A stretch of 64,000 bases of DNA from Gracilaria gracilis (GCA_030374805.1 JARGSG010000197.1:1302001-1366000); one strand, 5' to 3'; numbered from the stretch's first letter, positions 21,746 through 33,218 are shown. A program made the numbers and translations. The notes: generated by a model not told the origin, from the letters alone.

Positions 21746-22049
21746 CACGCGTTGAAGCTCCTTTCGAACCCAACCCATCCCGGCCACAAGACGCTCATCA
21801 CACACAACCAAGACGGCAGACCACAACTCACGAAAGGCACGCCAATTAGGCCGAGACCTCCGACGCGACCCATTTGTACAAGAACTCTACCAAAACGCCA
21901 TCCTAAGTCACACAGACACACACAAACCACAAGACACGACACAAAACACTACCCACACCAACCATCAAAACAATCTCACCGCCACAGCCGCAGCCTCACC
22001 ACGACCATCAGCCATCACATCCAAAGTAGCATCACAACACAACACGACC

Positions 22050-25000
22050 ATGGATACAAACAGAATTCACAAAATCCCAGACCTAGACCGTAGCAACTAC
22101 GCCCCGTGGTACCTTGCTCTACAAACGTACGCAGCCACCACCAAGTCATTGGAGCATCTCGAGTCAAACCCACCAGCACCGGCAGAACCTCAAGCACTCG
22201 ATCTCTTCTATGAGAAGAAAAACAAGCTCTTATCAGCAGTACTAAGTAGCGTGCCACCAAACATACTTGGCCTTTTGATTGTACCGCAGGACAGGCCAAC
22301 ACCGTTCGACCTCGTACAGAAAATCATCAACCATATCAATCAATCGACGAAGGAAGACCACCAATTTCTCAAAACCGAAGCAGAGAGTATTCCGTTCAAA
22401 ACCGATGGAGATGTAGATGAATTTATCAAGTCTCACACAGAAACACGCCAAAAGATGATCGCAGCACAGTACCCAAACATACAGGACGAAGAGACCACAG
22501 TGGACTTCATCATAACAGGTATCCGCAAAAACCCGGCCAACAACCCCATAGTAGCACACATTTTGGCTAACAAACCGCAGACCATCAAGGAATTCATCCG
22601 GAAATTCAAAGACCTGTACCCTCTTTCCCAACCAGCCGTGATGACCGCATCCTCCTCTACAGGATACACACAATTCACCGGGGACTATGGAACAGCGCAA
22701 TTTTACAACAACCAACACGGACTCCCAGCCTACAGAGGCGCGTACCAGTACCGCTCACGACCCAACTACCGCCGCCCGTATGGAAGAGGAATTCCATACA
22801 ACAAGCCAAGAGTACCACCCCATCTTCTTTGCTCATATCACACATCCATAGGAGTCTACTGCAACCATACTGATCAGGACTGTAGAGACCAAAACCACCC
22901 CAAATTCCAGAAGGCACAGGCCAACTACGCACAAGCTCACCACCCCAACCAATTTGGCTTCCCATCTCAAGGCCAACTCCCACACAACCCTTATCAGCTC
23001 CACACTCTACCACCCCCCCAGTACACCCTCACTCCTCCAGCCCAGCCACAACAGTACCATCCGGCACAAGCAACCTTCACATATCCCCAACAAACGGCAC
23101 CGCTACAACCTCCCCAACCGGACGTAGCATCGGAGGCAAATACCGAAGTCAATGGTACGTTCCTATTAGACAGTGGAGCTCATCCATCGCACCTTCACAG
23201 ACCAACAAAAGAAATGACCCCTCTCCACAACACAATCCTAACCGAATCTGCCACATACCCTCCCACCCAGTGCACCCACCATGGAACAATCAGCCTCCGT
23301 CTACAACCGAGTAAGCAAAACATTCGCACCTACGCAGTGGCAAATCAGCACATCAACAGGAACCTGATCTCAGTTAAAGACCTAGCCACCAGGTATGGAC
23401 TGGTCACCTTCACGACACACCGAGGATCAATATACAACACCAAAACCACACCGCCGGTACTCATCGCAACAGCACCGTGGCGCAACAACCACTACGAGCT
23501 ACAAGGCAGTACCGAACCCCACTCAGCATACACAGTTAGAGCGCTTCCATATAAAACGAAGAACAAACCTTCCAAAACCAAACCCAGACCCAGCACCAAA
23601 CAAACGAAAGCCTCAACCTCCCGACGACCATCCCCACGAACTAAAGCAGCACCACCAGTTACGCAACCACAAAAACGCAAACACACGACAAAAACACTAC
23701 GACATCTCTCCAACCCCACACACACAGGCAAGCCCCAGTCCAACGTTCAAACACTCTACAACTGGCACCTATTGCTGAACCATGCACATCCGAGCAAACT
23801 AGCAATCACGGCATCTCGCCGACTAATACCAACCATGCCCACTGGCCTACCCACAAAACCCATCATCTCCTGCAGTTCATGTAGCACAGGCAAAACACAC
23901 CCCGCACCACACAAACGCACAACACACAACTACAAACCAGGAGAATACCTCAGCTCCGACACATGCGGCCCAATTCAACCAAACTCAAGACATGGCAACA
24001 ATCACATCTTACTCATAATCTGTGCAGCCACCAGATTTGCAATTGCCCAATTCCTAAAGGATAGGAAAGACATACCACCAAGAATAGAGCAAACACTCCA
24101 CCATATAGAACACAATATGCAACACCCACTGAAACACTTCCGAAGTGACAATGCCAAAGAGTACATGTCCAGAGCAATGAACACCATTTACAATGATCAT
24201 CGAGTTACCCACCACCTGCGCACCCCACATCAGCCACAAGAAAACAGCATCGCAGAGCGCTTCAACCGCACAGTCATGAACGCAGTCCGAGCAATGCTCG
24301 ATGCCGCAGGATTGGACAATACACACTGGGAAGATGCCGCGAGAGATGCCATATTTAAGTACAACCTCTTGTATCATTCATCTATTGACGACTCTCCATA
24401 CTCACTTTGGTACGGTGCCAAACCCCGCATCACACGCCTATACACATTTGGACAACTGGGTACGATACCAGTCTATGCTCCCAAAAAGAAAATGGAATCA
24501 CGAGCTGACCCAGCAAGATATATGTACCCCACATCGCACACCCATATAGTAGTATACAACCTGAAAACCATGCAGTACCAACACATAAGAGCACTGGACT
24601 TCAAGCCTTACCACAAACAAGCTGACCCTACAGTACAAACAACTTCAGCTTTCAAAGCAAAAGCATACCAACAACAAAATACACCAAACACGATCAAAAT
24701 AGACACTCCACCCCCTAAGAACCTAGCACAAGCCCGCAACTATCCAGACGCCAAAGAATGGCAGAAAGCTCACGATGAAGAACTGAACAATATTGACAGG
24801 TACGACAGCATAAAATGGATGCCCTGCAACTTCACACCACCACCCAACTCAATAATACCATTAATGATGCACTACAGGTACAAAAGAACAGAAACAGGCA
24901 CCATACAACAACGAAAAGCGAGGTGCAATTTGCGTGGAGACCTCATGAAACCCGGACTACACTACGATCCCCGCCACACCACGACCTACACAGCAGACCG

Positions 25001-26280
25001 CAGTACCCAACGGCTACTTATAGCACTCCATGCTAGCCTGCAGCTCCCATTGGAACACTTTTACATTAAGTCAGCGTATCTGCACGAGAAGTACCAACAC
25101 GATCGCCCAGTATATGTTCCACAAATGCCACGCTTCGACAACACATACAAACATGATAGCCAGTACGGACACCTGCACGGAAACCTATATGGCTCCCCTC
25201 CGGCGGCCTACTACTACAACCATGATCTCAAAACAAAACTTGCCGCGATGGGATACACAGCATCAGAGCACGATCCCTGCCTGTATCCGAAGGTGGAACC
25301 AGACAACACATTCACAATCGTTAGCACAACCATCGATGACTTTCTCGTATTAGCATCAACCACCAAACACATCGACAAAATATACGACGAACTCCTCTCC
25401 AAATACAAAATCAAACGTCTAGGGCACCCAACACGCTTCCTCAACTGGACCATACACCGCAATGATGACCATTCCATTCACATATCACAACCAGACAGCA
25501 TTAGAGCCCTACTAAAACAAACAGGAATGAACGACTGCAACCCAGCACAAACTCCATACAGCAGCCTCATCCACATAGATCAAGCACCAGACAGCCCGCT
25601 CCTCGACGCAGAAGAAGCAACCAGATACCGCCAGATCTTAGGCGAAATTCGTTATATCACAGACAGCACCCGTCCGGATCTCACATATGCCACAAATCGG
25701 CTAGCACAACACATGAGCAAACCAAAGAGGCACCACCGACAGGCACTCAAAACAATTCTGCGATATCTGCAAGGGACACCGACCTACGGATTACTATACC
25801 ACCCTGTCCACCAAAGCGAACGGAAAAACCTACGGCACAGCTCACAACGTACAGCGACGCAGATTTTGCCAATGCCAAAAATCGGAAGTCCATAACAGGA
25901 ACGGTACACTCATATAACACAACCCCCATATCATGGCTTTCTAAGATGCAAGCGGTAGTCGCACTGTCCACAACTGAAGCAGAATATATAGCTGCGACGC
26001 AGGCAACGCAACACACACAATGGTTACGAAAATTATTGGAAAGCTCCCAGAACAGAGAAAGCCTTCCAACACCGCACTATATTGACAATCGGAGTGCAGT
26101 TCTCTATAGCCGAAAAACCAAGCGCCAACAAAGCGCAGAAAGTATATTGACGTACGACACCACTACGTCCAACACCACGTAGCAGAGGAAACCATCAGAC
26201 TTTATCGACTACCAACAGAAAGCATGCTAGCGGACATGCTTACGAAGCCGCTGCATCGAGACCGATTCCAATCGATACGC
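22050..26280 (+). pseudogene. Copia gag-pol coding region (fossil)
   Basis: The reading starts at ATG 22050. In order it shows a gag region to about 22650, a Pro/Gln/Tyr-rich linker with a Cys/His cluster near 22830-22890, an aspartic protease site (FLLDSGAHPSHL, near 23165), integrase with HHCC zinc site (near 23760-23895) and DDE core (SDTCGPI, FRSDNAKEY, ENSIAERFNRT; 23960-24290), reverse transcriptase (near 24780-25480, with the active-site box TTIDDFLVLA where YVDD is usual), and RNase H (near 25690-26260, ending with STTEAEYIA and a MLTKPL-type tail). The polyprotein would be cleaved by its own protease in a virus-like particle. This copy is fossil material and looks broken in about two or three places. 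Confidence 0.9.
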
Positions 26281-26343
26281 AAACAATTGAACATCATGCC
26301 CCGACCCGGAAATGCCTCAAAATGCAATGCGCCAACCGGGGAC

Positions 26344-26482
26344 TGTCAAACATTCGAGTGATTCTTCTTGCCGCATTGCATTTTTCGAAAACGTCAAACA
26401 TTACAGTAGACAGGAGACACTTAAGTAGACCAAGCACGAGCTCACAGAACGAGAAGTAAAGAGGTAGCGCCTTCACTCCACA
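26344..26482 (+). repeat. Copia 3' LTR
   Basis: It starts TGTCAAACATT just after a purine-rich tract (CCGGGGA) that would serve as the plus-strand primer, and ends CTTCACTCCACA. At about 139 bp it is longer than the 5' copy; the shared part is identical. Confidence 0.8.
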
Positions 26483-26487
26483 AAGGA
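26483..26487. repeat. Target-site duplication AAGGA (right)
   Basis: AAGGA directly follows the terminal CA of the Copia element and matches 21638-21642 exactly. Confidence 0.85.
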
Positions 26488-26621
26488 GACGCGGTTTTTG
26501 GCGACACCTCACATTTTGTCACAAGTACATAAGCGCTCTACCGTTTAAATTAAAGCAAGAATTAAAAATTGTATTGAATTACCGTGTGCCAAAATGTGAA
26601 TAATATCATACTTTTCAAATA

Positions 26622-27194
26622 TTTCCGGCAAACGTTTGCCCTAATCCGCCACGCCCGACTATTGAAACAATTGTGAGTGATATCGGCGAGCATGCTCTAT
26701 TCGCCATCCACTACTTAACAATCGAGCATGATAGGGATTTCTTCATTGATTTATCGTTTGGCTCAATGGGTAATGGTATTTCGCATTCCATTGGAATTGC
26801 CCTACGTTGCCCATCTCGCACTGTTCTATGTGTCTGTGGGGATGGACGCTTGGCCATGAGCGGTATGGTGGTGCTGACAGCGGTGACCCATCGCCTCCGC
26901 ATAATATTTGCAGTGTTCAATGACTCTTGCTACAACATGGTACATCATGGTATGAAGCAGGCTTTCGGGTCGCCAGACTCCTTTGAAACTCCGATTGTGG
27001 ATTTCGCAACGTGGGCGGAAGCAATGGGGATGTAAGCAAGCCGTATCACACATGAATCACAGAGAAACGGAGATGTTGTGAGCTTCATGCTTTTGGATAG
27101 ACTTCCCGCGCTACTCGATATTCGAACGGATCGTCAGTGTCTCTCATCGGCTGATCGAAACGACGTCCTGTTCAAAACACGTGACACAAAGTGA
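26622..27194 (+). pseudogene. Thiamine-diphosphate-dependent enzyme, C-terminal fragment
   Basis: The frame opens abruptly (PPRPTIETIVSDIGEHALFA) and carries the pyrophosphate domain of acetolactate-synthase/benzoylformate-decarboxylase-type enzymes: FGSMGNGISHSIGIALR, then the ThDP motif CVCGDGRLAMSG with the matching FAVFNDSCYNMVHHG about 30 residues later. A TAA at 27033-27035 interrupts the frame; downstream, in the same frame, ASRITHES...LLDIRTDRQ matches the end of the domain, closing at TGA 27192-27194. The PYR and central domains (about 350 residues) are absent, so this is a truncated host gene, cut off at the left only about 135 bp from the Copia insertion. It may have come from a bacterial-type gene, since such enzymes are often transferred. 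Confidence 0.7.
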
Positions 27195-27690
27195 GCATTT
27201 TAGGTCTCTACACTTTATGGATCTGTCCTTGTCAATCTTCGACCTTGCATGTCTTGAACATATTGCCCTCGTTAAAGTCAACAGGGAAACGCAGGACGAC
27301 GCCATTATATTCAACAACGGAGCGTATCAATCCAAAACGGCAACAATTTGGTTGAAGACCACAACAAACCGTGTCACGATTTTAATTTGAACAATTTGTC
27401 AGTTATTTCCAAAATTAAAAAATACTCCTTCCATTACAGTAGTCCATCGCTTACATTTCTCAACTGTAATTCGATAGGCACACTTGCTTTCTTCGGGAAC
27501 CCCCAAGAGGAATATAGAGAATGAGTAACCGCGTAAGCGCAATGAAAGCCACGTGTAGTGCACGCCGCACCACACGTGGTTCGGAGCTCACTTTAGGGTC
27601 CCGTCACCGTCGCGTTGCGACGGGAGGGGGCAGAGGGTAGAAAGCAGACAAGTAAAGTAAAGGGTCCCTGGCCCAAACTCACTGAGCAGC
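27195..27690. other. No gene recognised; short hairpins
   Basis: CCACGTGT and ACACGTGG form an 8-bp inverted repeat at about 27550-27580, and CGTCGC/GCGACG a 6-bp one at about 27610-27625. They lie just before the gag fossil and may belong to its leader or LTR, but no repeat pair was found. Confidence 0.4.
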
Positions 27691-29730
27691 TTTCATGGTA
27701 CTCTCGAAGAGGGCGTTTCCTCGTCATCTTCTTGTAGTTCAATTGATTCGTTTCATTCTGGCATGTCGTCCGGTGCTATACCCTTGTCGTCTAGCACTAT
27801 TCGCGGGGTGTTTGACAATAAGTCTCCTTCATATGTTTACCGCTTCTTTTTTCCGTATTAAAATGTTGTTATGCGTGGAAAGTCAAACTCTGAAATAGCC
27901 TTGCAACTCCTCTGTCACTTGGAGGGTCCAGCTTTTGACTTCTACTATGAGACCTTCGCCGCGAATGGTAGTCTCACGGAAGAGGCTGGTCGCTATGAAG
28001 ATGTAAAGGTGCAATTTCTGACGGAGTTTTCAAGGAATAACCCGCCGGAAGAGGACGTCCGGCTGGCCGTGGCGGCAGTGTTGGATCCGAAGGACGTACC
28101 CGCCTCCCTTGTGAAGCTGAATTCGTTGTACCAGAAAGCAGGGTTCAACGATAAGGCTTCGTTTGGTCTACTCCGGAACTCCGTCGCTAGGATTCCGTAG
28201 ATGGCTCAGTTAGTGATGTACCGAGCCCCTAATGACTATCAGTCGCTGAAGAAGGCCATCACCGAATTCGAAGTTGGCAGCAAGGCATTCTTTGCCGCTA
28301 GTGAAACCGTTTCTGGCCCAATCGAGGGACGGGTACGGATTCTTCCTCGTCCGGATGCCCGTTCTGGGACTGCTCAACAGTTAGAGAGCAAAGTTGACCA
28401 GCTTGCGGGGCAGCTCGCCGAGTTGACGCTCCTTGTCAAGAAGACGTTTGACTCGGGAAGCGCCTCGGCGGCGGACAGGGATCGTGAGAGAACGTGCAAC
28501 TACTGTCGAAAGCCTGGACATAGCCCGAGTCGCTGCCCTTCTAACCCGCACAAGGACACGAAGTGCCCTCCTTGTGGCAAGTTCGGTCACGCCGAGGCCA
28601 CTTGTTGGTCGAAGCCGAGGGAAACGAACTCCTCCGGGTTCGCGAACGCGAGGTAGGAATCCGCGGAGGAGCTGAAGTTAAGAAAGAGTGACCAGAGCGA
28701 CCCTGTCGCCCTGGTCCAGGAGAATCCCGGAGATGATGTCGTTGCCGCCGCGAAGAGGAATGCAGAGGGTGAGGCTCTCCCGAAGCAACGCCGCCAAGGC
28801 GTTATGGACATTGATGTCCTCACTGGAAAGTCCCCTCGCCCCGTGGTTCGCGCGAAGCCGAGGAGGAAGCCAAGAAAGACTAGGAAAAACCGGAAGACGT
28901 CCGCTAGCATCCAGGACCAGGTGGGGAAGTACAACCTCCTGGCTGAGCTGGCGACGGCATCCTGTGGCTTGACCTCCGGACAGTTGCTTCGTGGCGACGC
29001 TGAGGAGGCGAAAAAGCTGCTGAGGCGCCTGCTCGCCGGCAGTCTCCCCGCAAGCCACGCCTCTGTCATCCAGGGAGTCAACCTTCCCCGTCGCTTGAAG
29101 GTTGTCCCTGTGAAGTTGTATGGGAGGCAAACGAATGCCCTCTTGGACTCGGATGCCGTTCCAAACCTCATCTCTTCAAGGATGTGTTACATGTTGACCC
29201 TGACTCCGTCCCCTACTAGGAGGCGAGTCACCGTCGCTGATGGAACCGCAGCCACAGTGTTGGGCTGTGTCAGAGAAGTACCGGTTGCCTTCGGAGAGAA
29301 TGGAGTCCCTGTTGACTTCCTTGTCGTACAGAACACTCCGTTTAACGTCATCATTGGATGTCCAACGCTGGAGATTCTCCGTGCGCGACTAGACCTTGGT
29401 CGTCAACAGGTTCACCTGACTGTTGGGGACGAAGACGTTGTCCTGGAACTGTCGAATGAACCGCCGAGAGTTGACGGAGCTCGCACGGATAGCGAGGACT
29501 CCACGTCGCCCGACGAGTCTGCGGAAGAAGAATACCCGCAGGACAGTTCCTCCCCGTCTTCTGACGAAGAATCAAGTGAGGATTCCGGGCTGGTTCTCGC
29601 CATTGTGGACGAGGAAACGTACGAACCGGACCTGGAGAACCTGTAAGACCGGTAGGATGAGGAAGACTCTCCCTCCGAGGCCTCAGAGTGCATCGAAGAG
29701 ACCAAGAAGATTTGCCGGAAGACCGTGAAA
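27690..29730 (+). mobile_element. Ty3/Gypsy-like gag-protease fossil
   Basis: A retrotransposon capsid-like region (ALQLLCHLEGPAFDFYYETF, about 27890) is followed by two CCHC zinc knuckles (CNYCRKPGHSPSRC and CPPCGKFGHAEATC, near 28495-28610) and a retropepsin-like domain (LLDSDAVPNLIS near 29140; FNVIIGCPTLEILRA near 29345). An acidic Ser/Glu/Asp tail ends near 29650. No reverse transcriptase or integrase follows and no flanking LTR pair was found, so the copy is partial, and it looks broken in a few places. Codon use is G/C-richer than in the neighbouring AT-rich DNA. Confidence 0.75.
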
Positions 29731-31871
29731 GTTTAGCGATGACGACGTACCGAACGAAGCTCGAAGAGAGATGCGCTTTGCGCGTCAGCGTCGCAGCGAC
29801 GTTAAAGCTGGCACGCGGCCGGCACGCGCGCGCACTTTTATGGCACGCGCCGCGCACGCATGGCTCCAAACCCAAGTGGTGAAAGTCAAAAAATTACGTT
29901 TTTTGATAAGCGAGAGACGCGCCCCAGATCCGCACAGCGCAGCGCTGGGTAACCGATTCGGTTCACACTATTGTCTGTAGGGAGCGTGCGCCGGCATGGT
30001 CAAAAATCTAAGTATTTTGGGCGTGCCGCGCTCCTGAATCAGCCATTCTCAGCCTCTGAAACCGCTTGGTTTCCGAGATACAGACCAAAAAGTGTTTCGG
30101 CGTTTTTGATACCGTTTGGTAGGGTAATTTTGGCGTGCAATTTTTTGATTCGCCTTGCAAGTAACCTCATGGGTCTGGTGCAGCGTGTGCGCGTATGCGC
30201 GCCAAGAGACCATACAGAACCATTCAGGTACATTGCTGGAACTCGCACGTCGTCGCGCGGCCCCCCCCAAGGTACCAAATCGGTACTACGTGACGCTCGC
30301 TGCGCACAGAAGTGCAACCGCAAGGTCTACCAATTTGGTTTGAGCTGTTTATGGTAGGGGAGACACGACAGAGGATTGCGTCACCCGGATAGTGGCTGTG
30401 AAGAACCAAATCTTCGTGGTAATGAAGAACGACACCGATGGGGACTGATGCGATTTGCAATAAACCTTAAAGGTGGAGCATAGAACTGCGCGGGAGACAT
30501 TATTAATGCTGCGCAGCCCTTTATGGTACGATGGAAACCTTGAAGGTGTTTCAAAGTTATAGAAATCAGAAAGAGAGCATGAAATGAACCTGTATGGTAC
30601 TATCGAGATCCTTTGTGGGACAACTTAATCGACCATGATGGTAACGAAAGGCAAAGAGGCCAAACGAATGGCACATGCCAGGACCTATGTGGTGATGCCG
30701 CAACCATACAGGGAGGAAGGAGACCACTACGGGATGGGAGCGAGGCCAGAAAGGACATGAATATACCTCGGATGGTTTAGAAGGGCACGAGTGTTTGTGC
30801 TTACCATGAAAGTTCGTTTCCTTATGAGGTACGAAACTGATCGAGACCTATTTGGTATTCTTTGAAGACAGAACGGACATGGTTCCTAGATGGTTATCGC
30901 GCTATTTTGACCACGTTAAGGTTTCGCGCTCGCCACGGATGATCGACACCGAGGGTGGTTTGATGCACATGAAACTGGAACCCTTTGTGGCAGTACACTG
31001 CAGACGCCAACCGAAGCGGCCATCATCCACCTTAGGGGTATTGAATGAAGCGCCAAGCCTATCACTCACCGCGACAGAGTGTACCTCTTGGGAATCGTCA
31101 GCATCTTTCACACTGCCGGTATCCACACCTGTCAGTGGCAGGAATAGACACCTTCGAGGTATAGCTTCTCTGCAACGGACGAGAGACAGTGTCCCCTATT
31201 TGGCCCGAATTGCGGAAACCCTAAAGTAACAAGTCGGCTCATCTGCTAGCCATGTCCAAATTGGTAATTGTACGAACCCGAATGGTGTCATCGGCCGAGA
31301 CAGGCGAGCAACATGCTATGGCTACGGCCAATATGGGAATGCTGAAGCCCTTAAGTAATTGTGGTACCCGGAAGAGGTGGAAATGTACACGAGTTCTTTT
31401 GCCAGTATACGCGAGTGGTCAGTGAAGAAACCTGATGGTATCGCAATTGTTTCTGCCAGGTTGCTGTCAACCAGAAGATGGCCAGGGCACAATCCAAACT
31501 AGTTTTCGAAGTCCATGAAGGTGAGGCCGGGAGATGTTGTGCGTTTTGAAATGAAAATGGTCCCCACCATGGTGGTACGAAGAAGCGGTCCCCATTGTGG
31601 TACAAGCGCGGCGCATATCGCAAAACAACCAATGCGATGTGCCGAGAACCCGATTGGTATGGCAATGCCACCAAACTTGGTGAGAGGATCTAGGAGCCAC
31701 GAGGGCGTGGCTCAGGGTGGGAAGGAGGTCTGTAGTACAATGAGACCTCAATGGGTTGGTGCCACGTGGGCCTACTGGTGTGCCTTGCTGCCTGCATTGT
31801 ACCGAATTGGTATTCTGTATTTTATAATTTCTAATTCCTAATTTCTAATTTAGTTTAGCTTAATATTGCTG

Positions 31872-31894
31872 GCCCATGACAGTAGGTCATGGGC
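31872..31894. repeat. 9-bp perfect hairpin
   Basis: GCCCATGAC (31872-31880) and GTCATGGGC (31886-31894) flank the loop AGTAG, just upstream of a TGACGTCA (CRE-like) palindrome at 31903-31910 and the promoter-like box below. Confidence 0.85.
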
Positions 31895-31933
31895 ACAGCC
31901 AATGACGTCATGCCCGCATGGTAGATCGGCGTC

Positions 31934-31962
31934 GGTGCACCTTGTATATATTGTGGTGCACC
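31934..31962 (+). promoter_or_regulatory. TATA box framed by two GGTGCACC palindromes
   Basis: GGTGCACC occurs at 31934-31941 and again at 31955-31962, with TTGTATATATTGT between. The arrangement looks like a core promoter with a factor site on each side of TATATA. It lies about 280 bp upstream of the ORF at 32242 and at the right end of the palindrome array. It could equally be the promoter of an LTR. Confidence 0.5.
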
Positions 31963-32241
31963 TCGCCTTCCCCCTCGGGTATTGTAAAGTCAGGCATCAC
32001 TAGGGCAGTAACTATACCATCTTGGTCACTTGCTACTGTATTACTATTCAGGTTTTACCGCACGTCGACGTCTACTACCGTACACCTACACGGTCTAGAC
32101 TAGTTGCCCCGCCGTTTGCCTCTGCGGGTTTCAGGTGCCCTACTACCATATTGGTTGTGTGTTTTTCCCCTTTAGGTTGAGCCCTCGCGCGCTCCCTCTA
32201 CCAGGCGGACCCCACACCTTATCGGTATTTGTACGACACCA

Positions 32242-32895
32242 ATGGCTATAAGGACATTGGCAGGAGGCGTTACATTGAGCAATATAGCCTCAGTTGATCC
32301 ATCGAAACGTCCGTTTGAACGTGATGGAGGGGTGTTAAAAAGAAAGTATGGTGAGTTTAAAAGCCTTTACGGTACATGCAAGATGAGGTTTGAAAGTTCT
32401 GGACAGGGCGATCCTGATAGGTTTGTTTATTATTCGGCTGGAAGAACATTCATCATGTATGCTCACTGTTACCGGCAACGGCATCCCATCCTGGCCCCTC
32501 GTGCTACACGTGCGCTTGGTATGGAGGCTGAGAGGGAGGAAAGTGTTGGTGAAGCTGTACGCCCTGACTTATCTACGTCGTCCATCGTTCATGAGCGGGT
32601 ACGAAAGCGGCGACGAACGGGATCAGATGATGTTGGTATTAGCGAACTGGTTACTGCCCTTCAGTCGCTGGACAAGGTCGTGGCGAGGGAACTAGAAGCA
32701 GCGGAGAGACACAAGATGGTGTACGAGGCTCTGCACGCAAGGGAACGCTGGAATAACGAGGCTATGAGCGCTATTGAGAAGGCAAAATCTTTAATGGAAA
32801 AGGCGACAGACGAGAAGGAGAAAGAGGCCATTCGTAGAACGCTTCAGTGGTCAATCGCGAGTCGTGCCGAGAGGCCTCGTTCTTCTTTAATTTGA
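32242..32895 (+). CDS. SANT/Myb-like DNA-binding protein with C-terminal coiled coil
   Basis: An intact 217-residue frame starts at ATG 32242. Residues 27-90 contain RDGGVLKRKYGEFKSLYG...GQGDPDRFVYYSAGRTFI, which resembles the third helix region of SANT/Myb-like domains (the DUF6818 type found in oomycete and algal transposon-linked proteins). A basic patch VRKRRRTG (about 118-125) could be a nuclear signal. Residues 130-205 are a charged helical region suited to oligomerise. The N-terminal helices of a full SANT domain are not evident, so the domain may start upstream or in another exon. It faces the Harbinger transposase at 33.8-34.7 kb; Harbinger elements usually carry such a gene. It also lies at the end of the ACC-N5-GGT array, so it is a candidate reader of those sites. 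Both links are inferences. Confidence 0.5.
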   Translation: MAIRTLAGGVTLSNIASVDPSKRPFERDGGVLKRKYGEFKSLYGTCKMRFESSGQGDPDRFVYYSAGRTFIMYAHCYRQRHPILAPRATRALGMEAEREESVGEAVRPDLSTSSIVHERVRKRRRTGSDDVGISELVTALQSLDKVVARELEAAERHKMVYEALHARERWNNEAMSAIEKAKSLMEKATDEKEKEAIRRTLQWSIASRAERPRSSLI

Positions 32896-33218
32896 ATGAC
32901 ACTGAGTTGCGAATAAGTCAACCTGATCAGATGGAACCCATGTACATGGTAGTGAACGCCACTGCACCGGCGATAGTTAACATCGCGTTTTGGAATGCAA
33001 GGAGAATAACTGTGATTAGGTCCAGTATCGATGACGTCATTCCGTGCATGACAGGTAACTAGAAAAACTGTCTCATCGTGCGGAGTACTTAGAGTCGGAC
33101 TACGAGGATACAACTGTTCGTACTAGCAATTATGCTGGTGCCTACTTCTCTTCGAATGTTCATTGCTCCAGCAATCCCAGCGCCGCAGCGAAGTTGCTAC
33201 GAGAAGTAAATTCTGAAA

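Larger units (their letters stand above)
21643..26482 (+). mobile_element. Copia-type LTR retrotransposon, young
   Basis: The element begins TG and ends CA, is flanked by a perfect 5-bp duplication AAGGA (21638-21642 and 26483-26487), and has a primer site directly after the first LTR. Gene order gag-protease-integrase-reverse transcriptase-RNase H defines the Copia superfamily. The shared part of the two LTRs (about 90 bp) is identical, so the insertion is recent. Most of the coding region reads well, but the copy looks broken in about two or three places. The plus strand is strikingly rich in A and C throughout. Confidence 0.93.
29952..32226. repeat. Array of interrupted palindromes ACC-N5-GGT
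   Basis: Twenty exact ACC-N5-GGT sites start at 29952, 30164, 30219, 30274, 30329, 30464, 30537, 30588, 30632, 30683, 30846, 31029, 31150, 31276, 31566, 31648, 31801, 32016, 32145 and 32216. Four more have N4 (30061, 30111, 30317, 31430) and three N6 (30765, 30948, 31670), and at least a dozen match with one mismatch (for example 30383, 30434, 30517, 30703, 30723, 30884, 31010, 31083, 31255). From 30061 to 30434 the spacing is 50, 53, 55, 55, 55, 54 and 51 bp. The N5 centres are A/T-rich and the DNA between sites is not repeated. The array lies between the gag-protease fossil and the SANT-like ORF. Confidence 0.85.

Noticed and set aside
22242-22718. Minus-strand ORFs inside the Copia element
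   Set aside because: They are shadows caused by the A/C-biased coding strand, without recognisable domains.
26344-26400. Internal repeat of GTCAAACATT as a sign of a second element end
   Set aside because: The target duplication and primer site place the outer LTR ends unambiguously, so the internal copy is part of one LTR.
29952-32226. The palindrome array as a CRISPR array
   Set aside because: The repeats are only 11 bp with a variable centre, spacing varies outside the first part, and there are no cas genes. The surroundings are eukaryotic.
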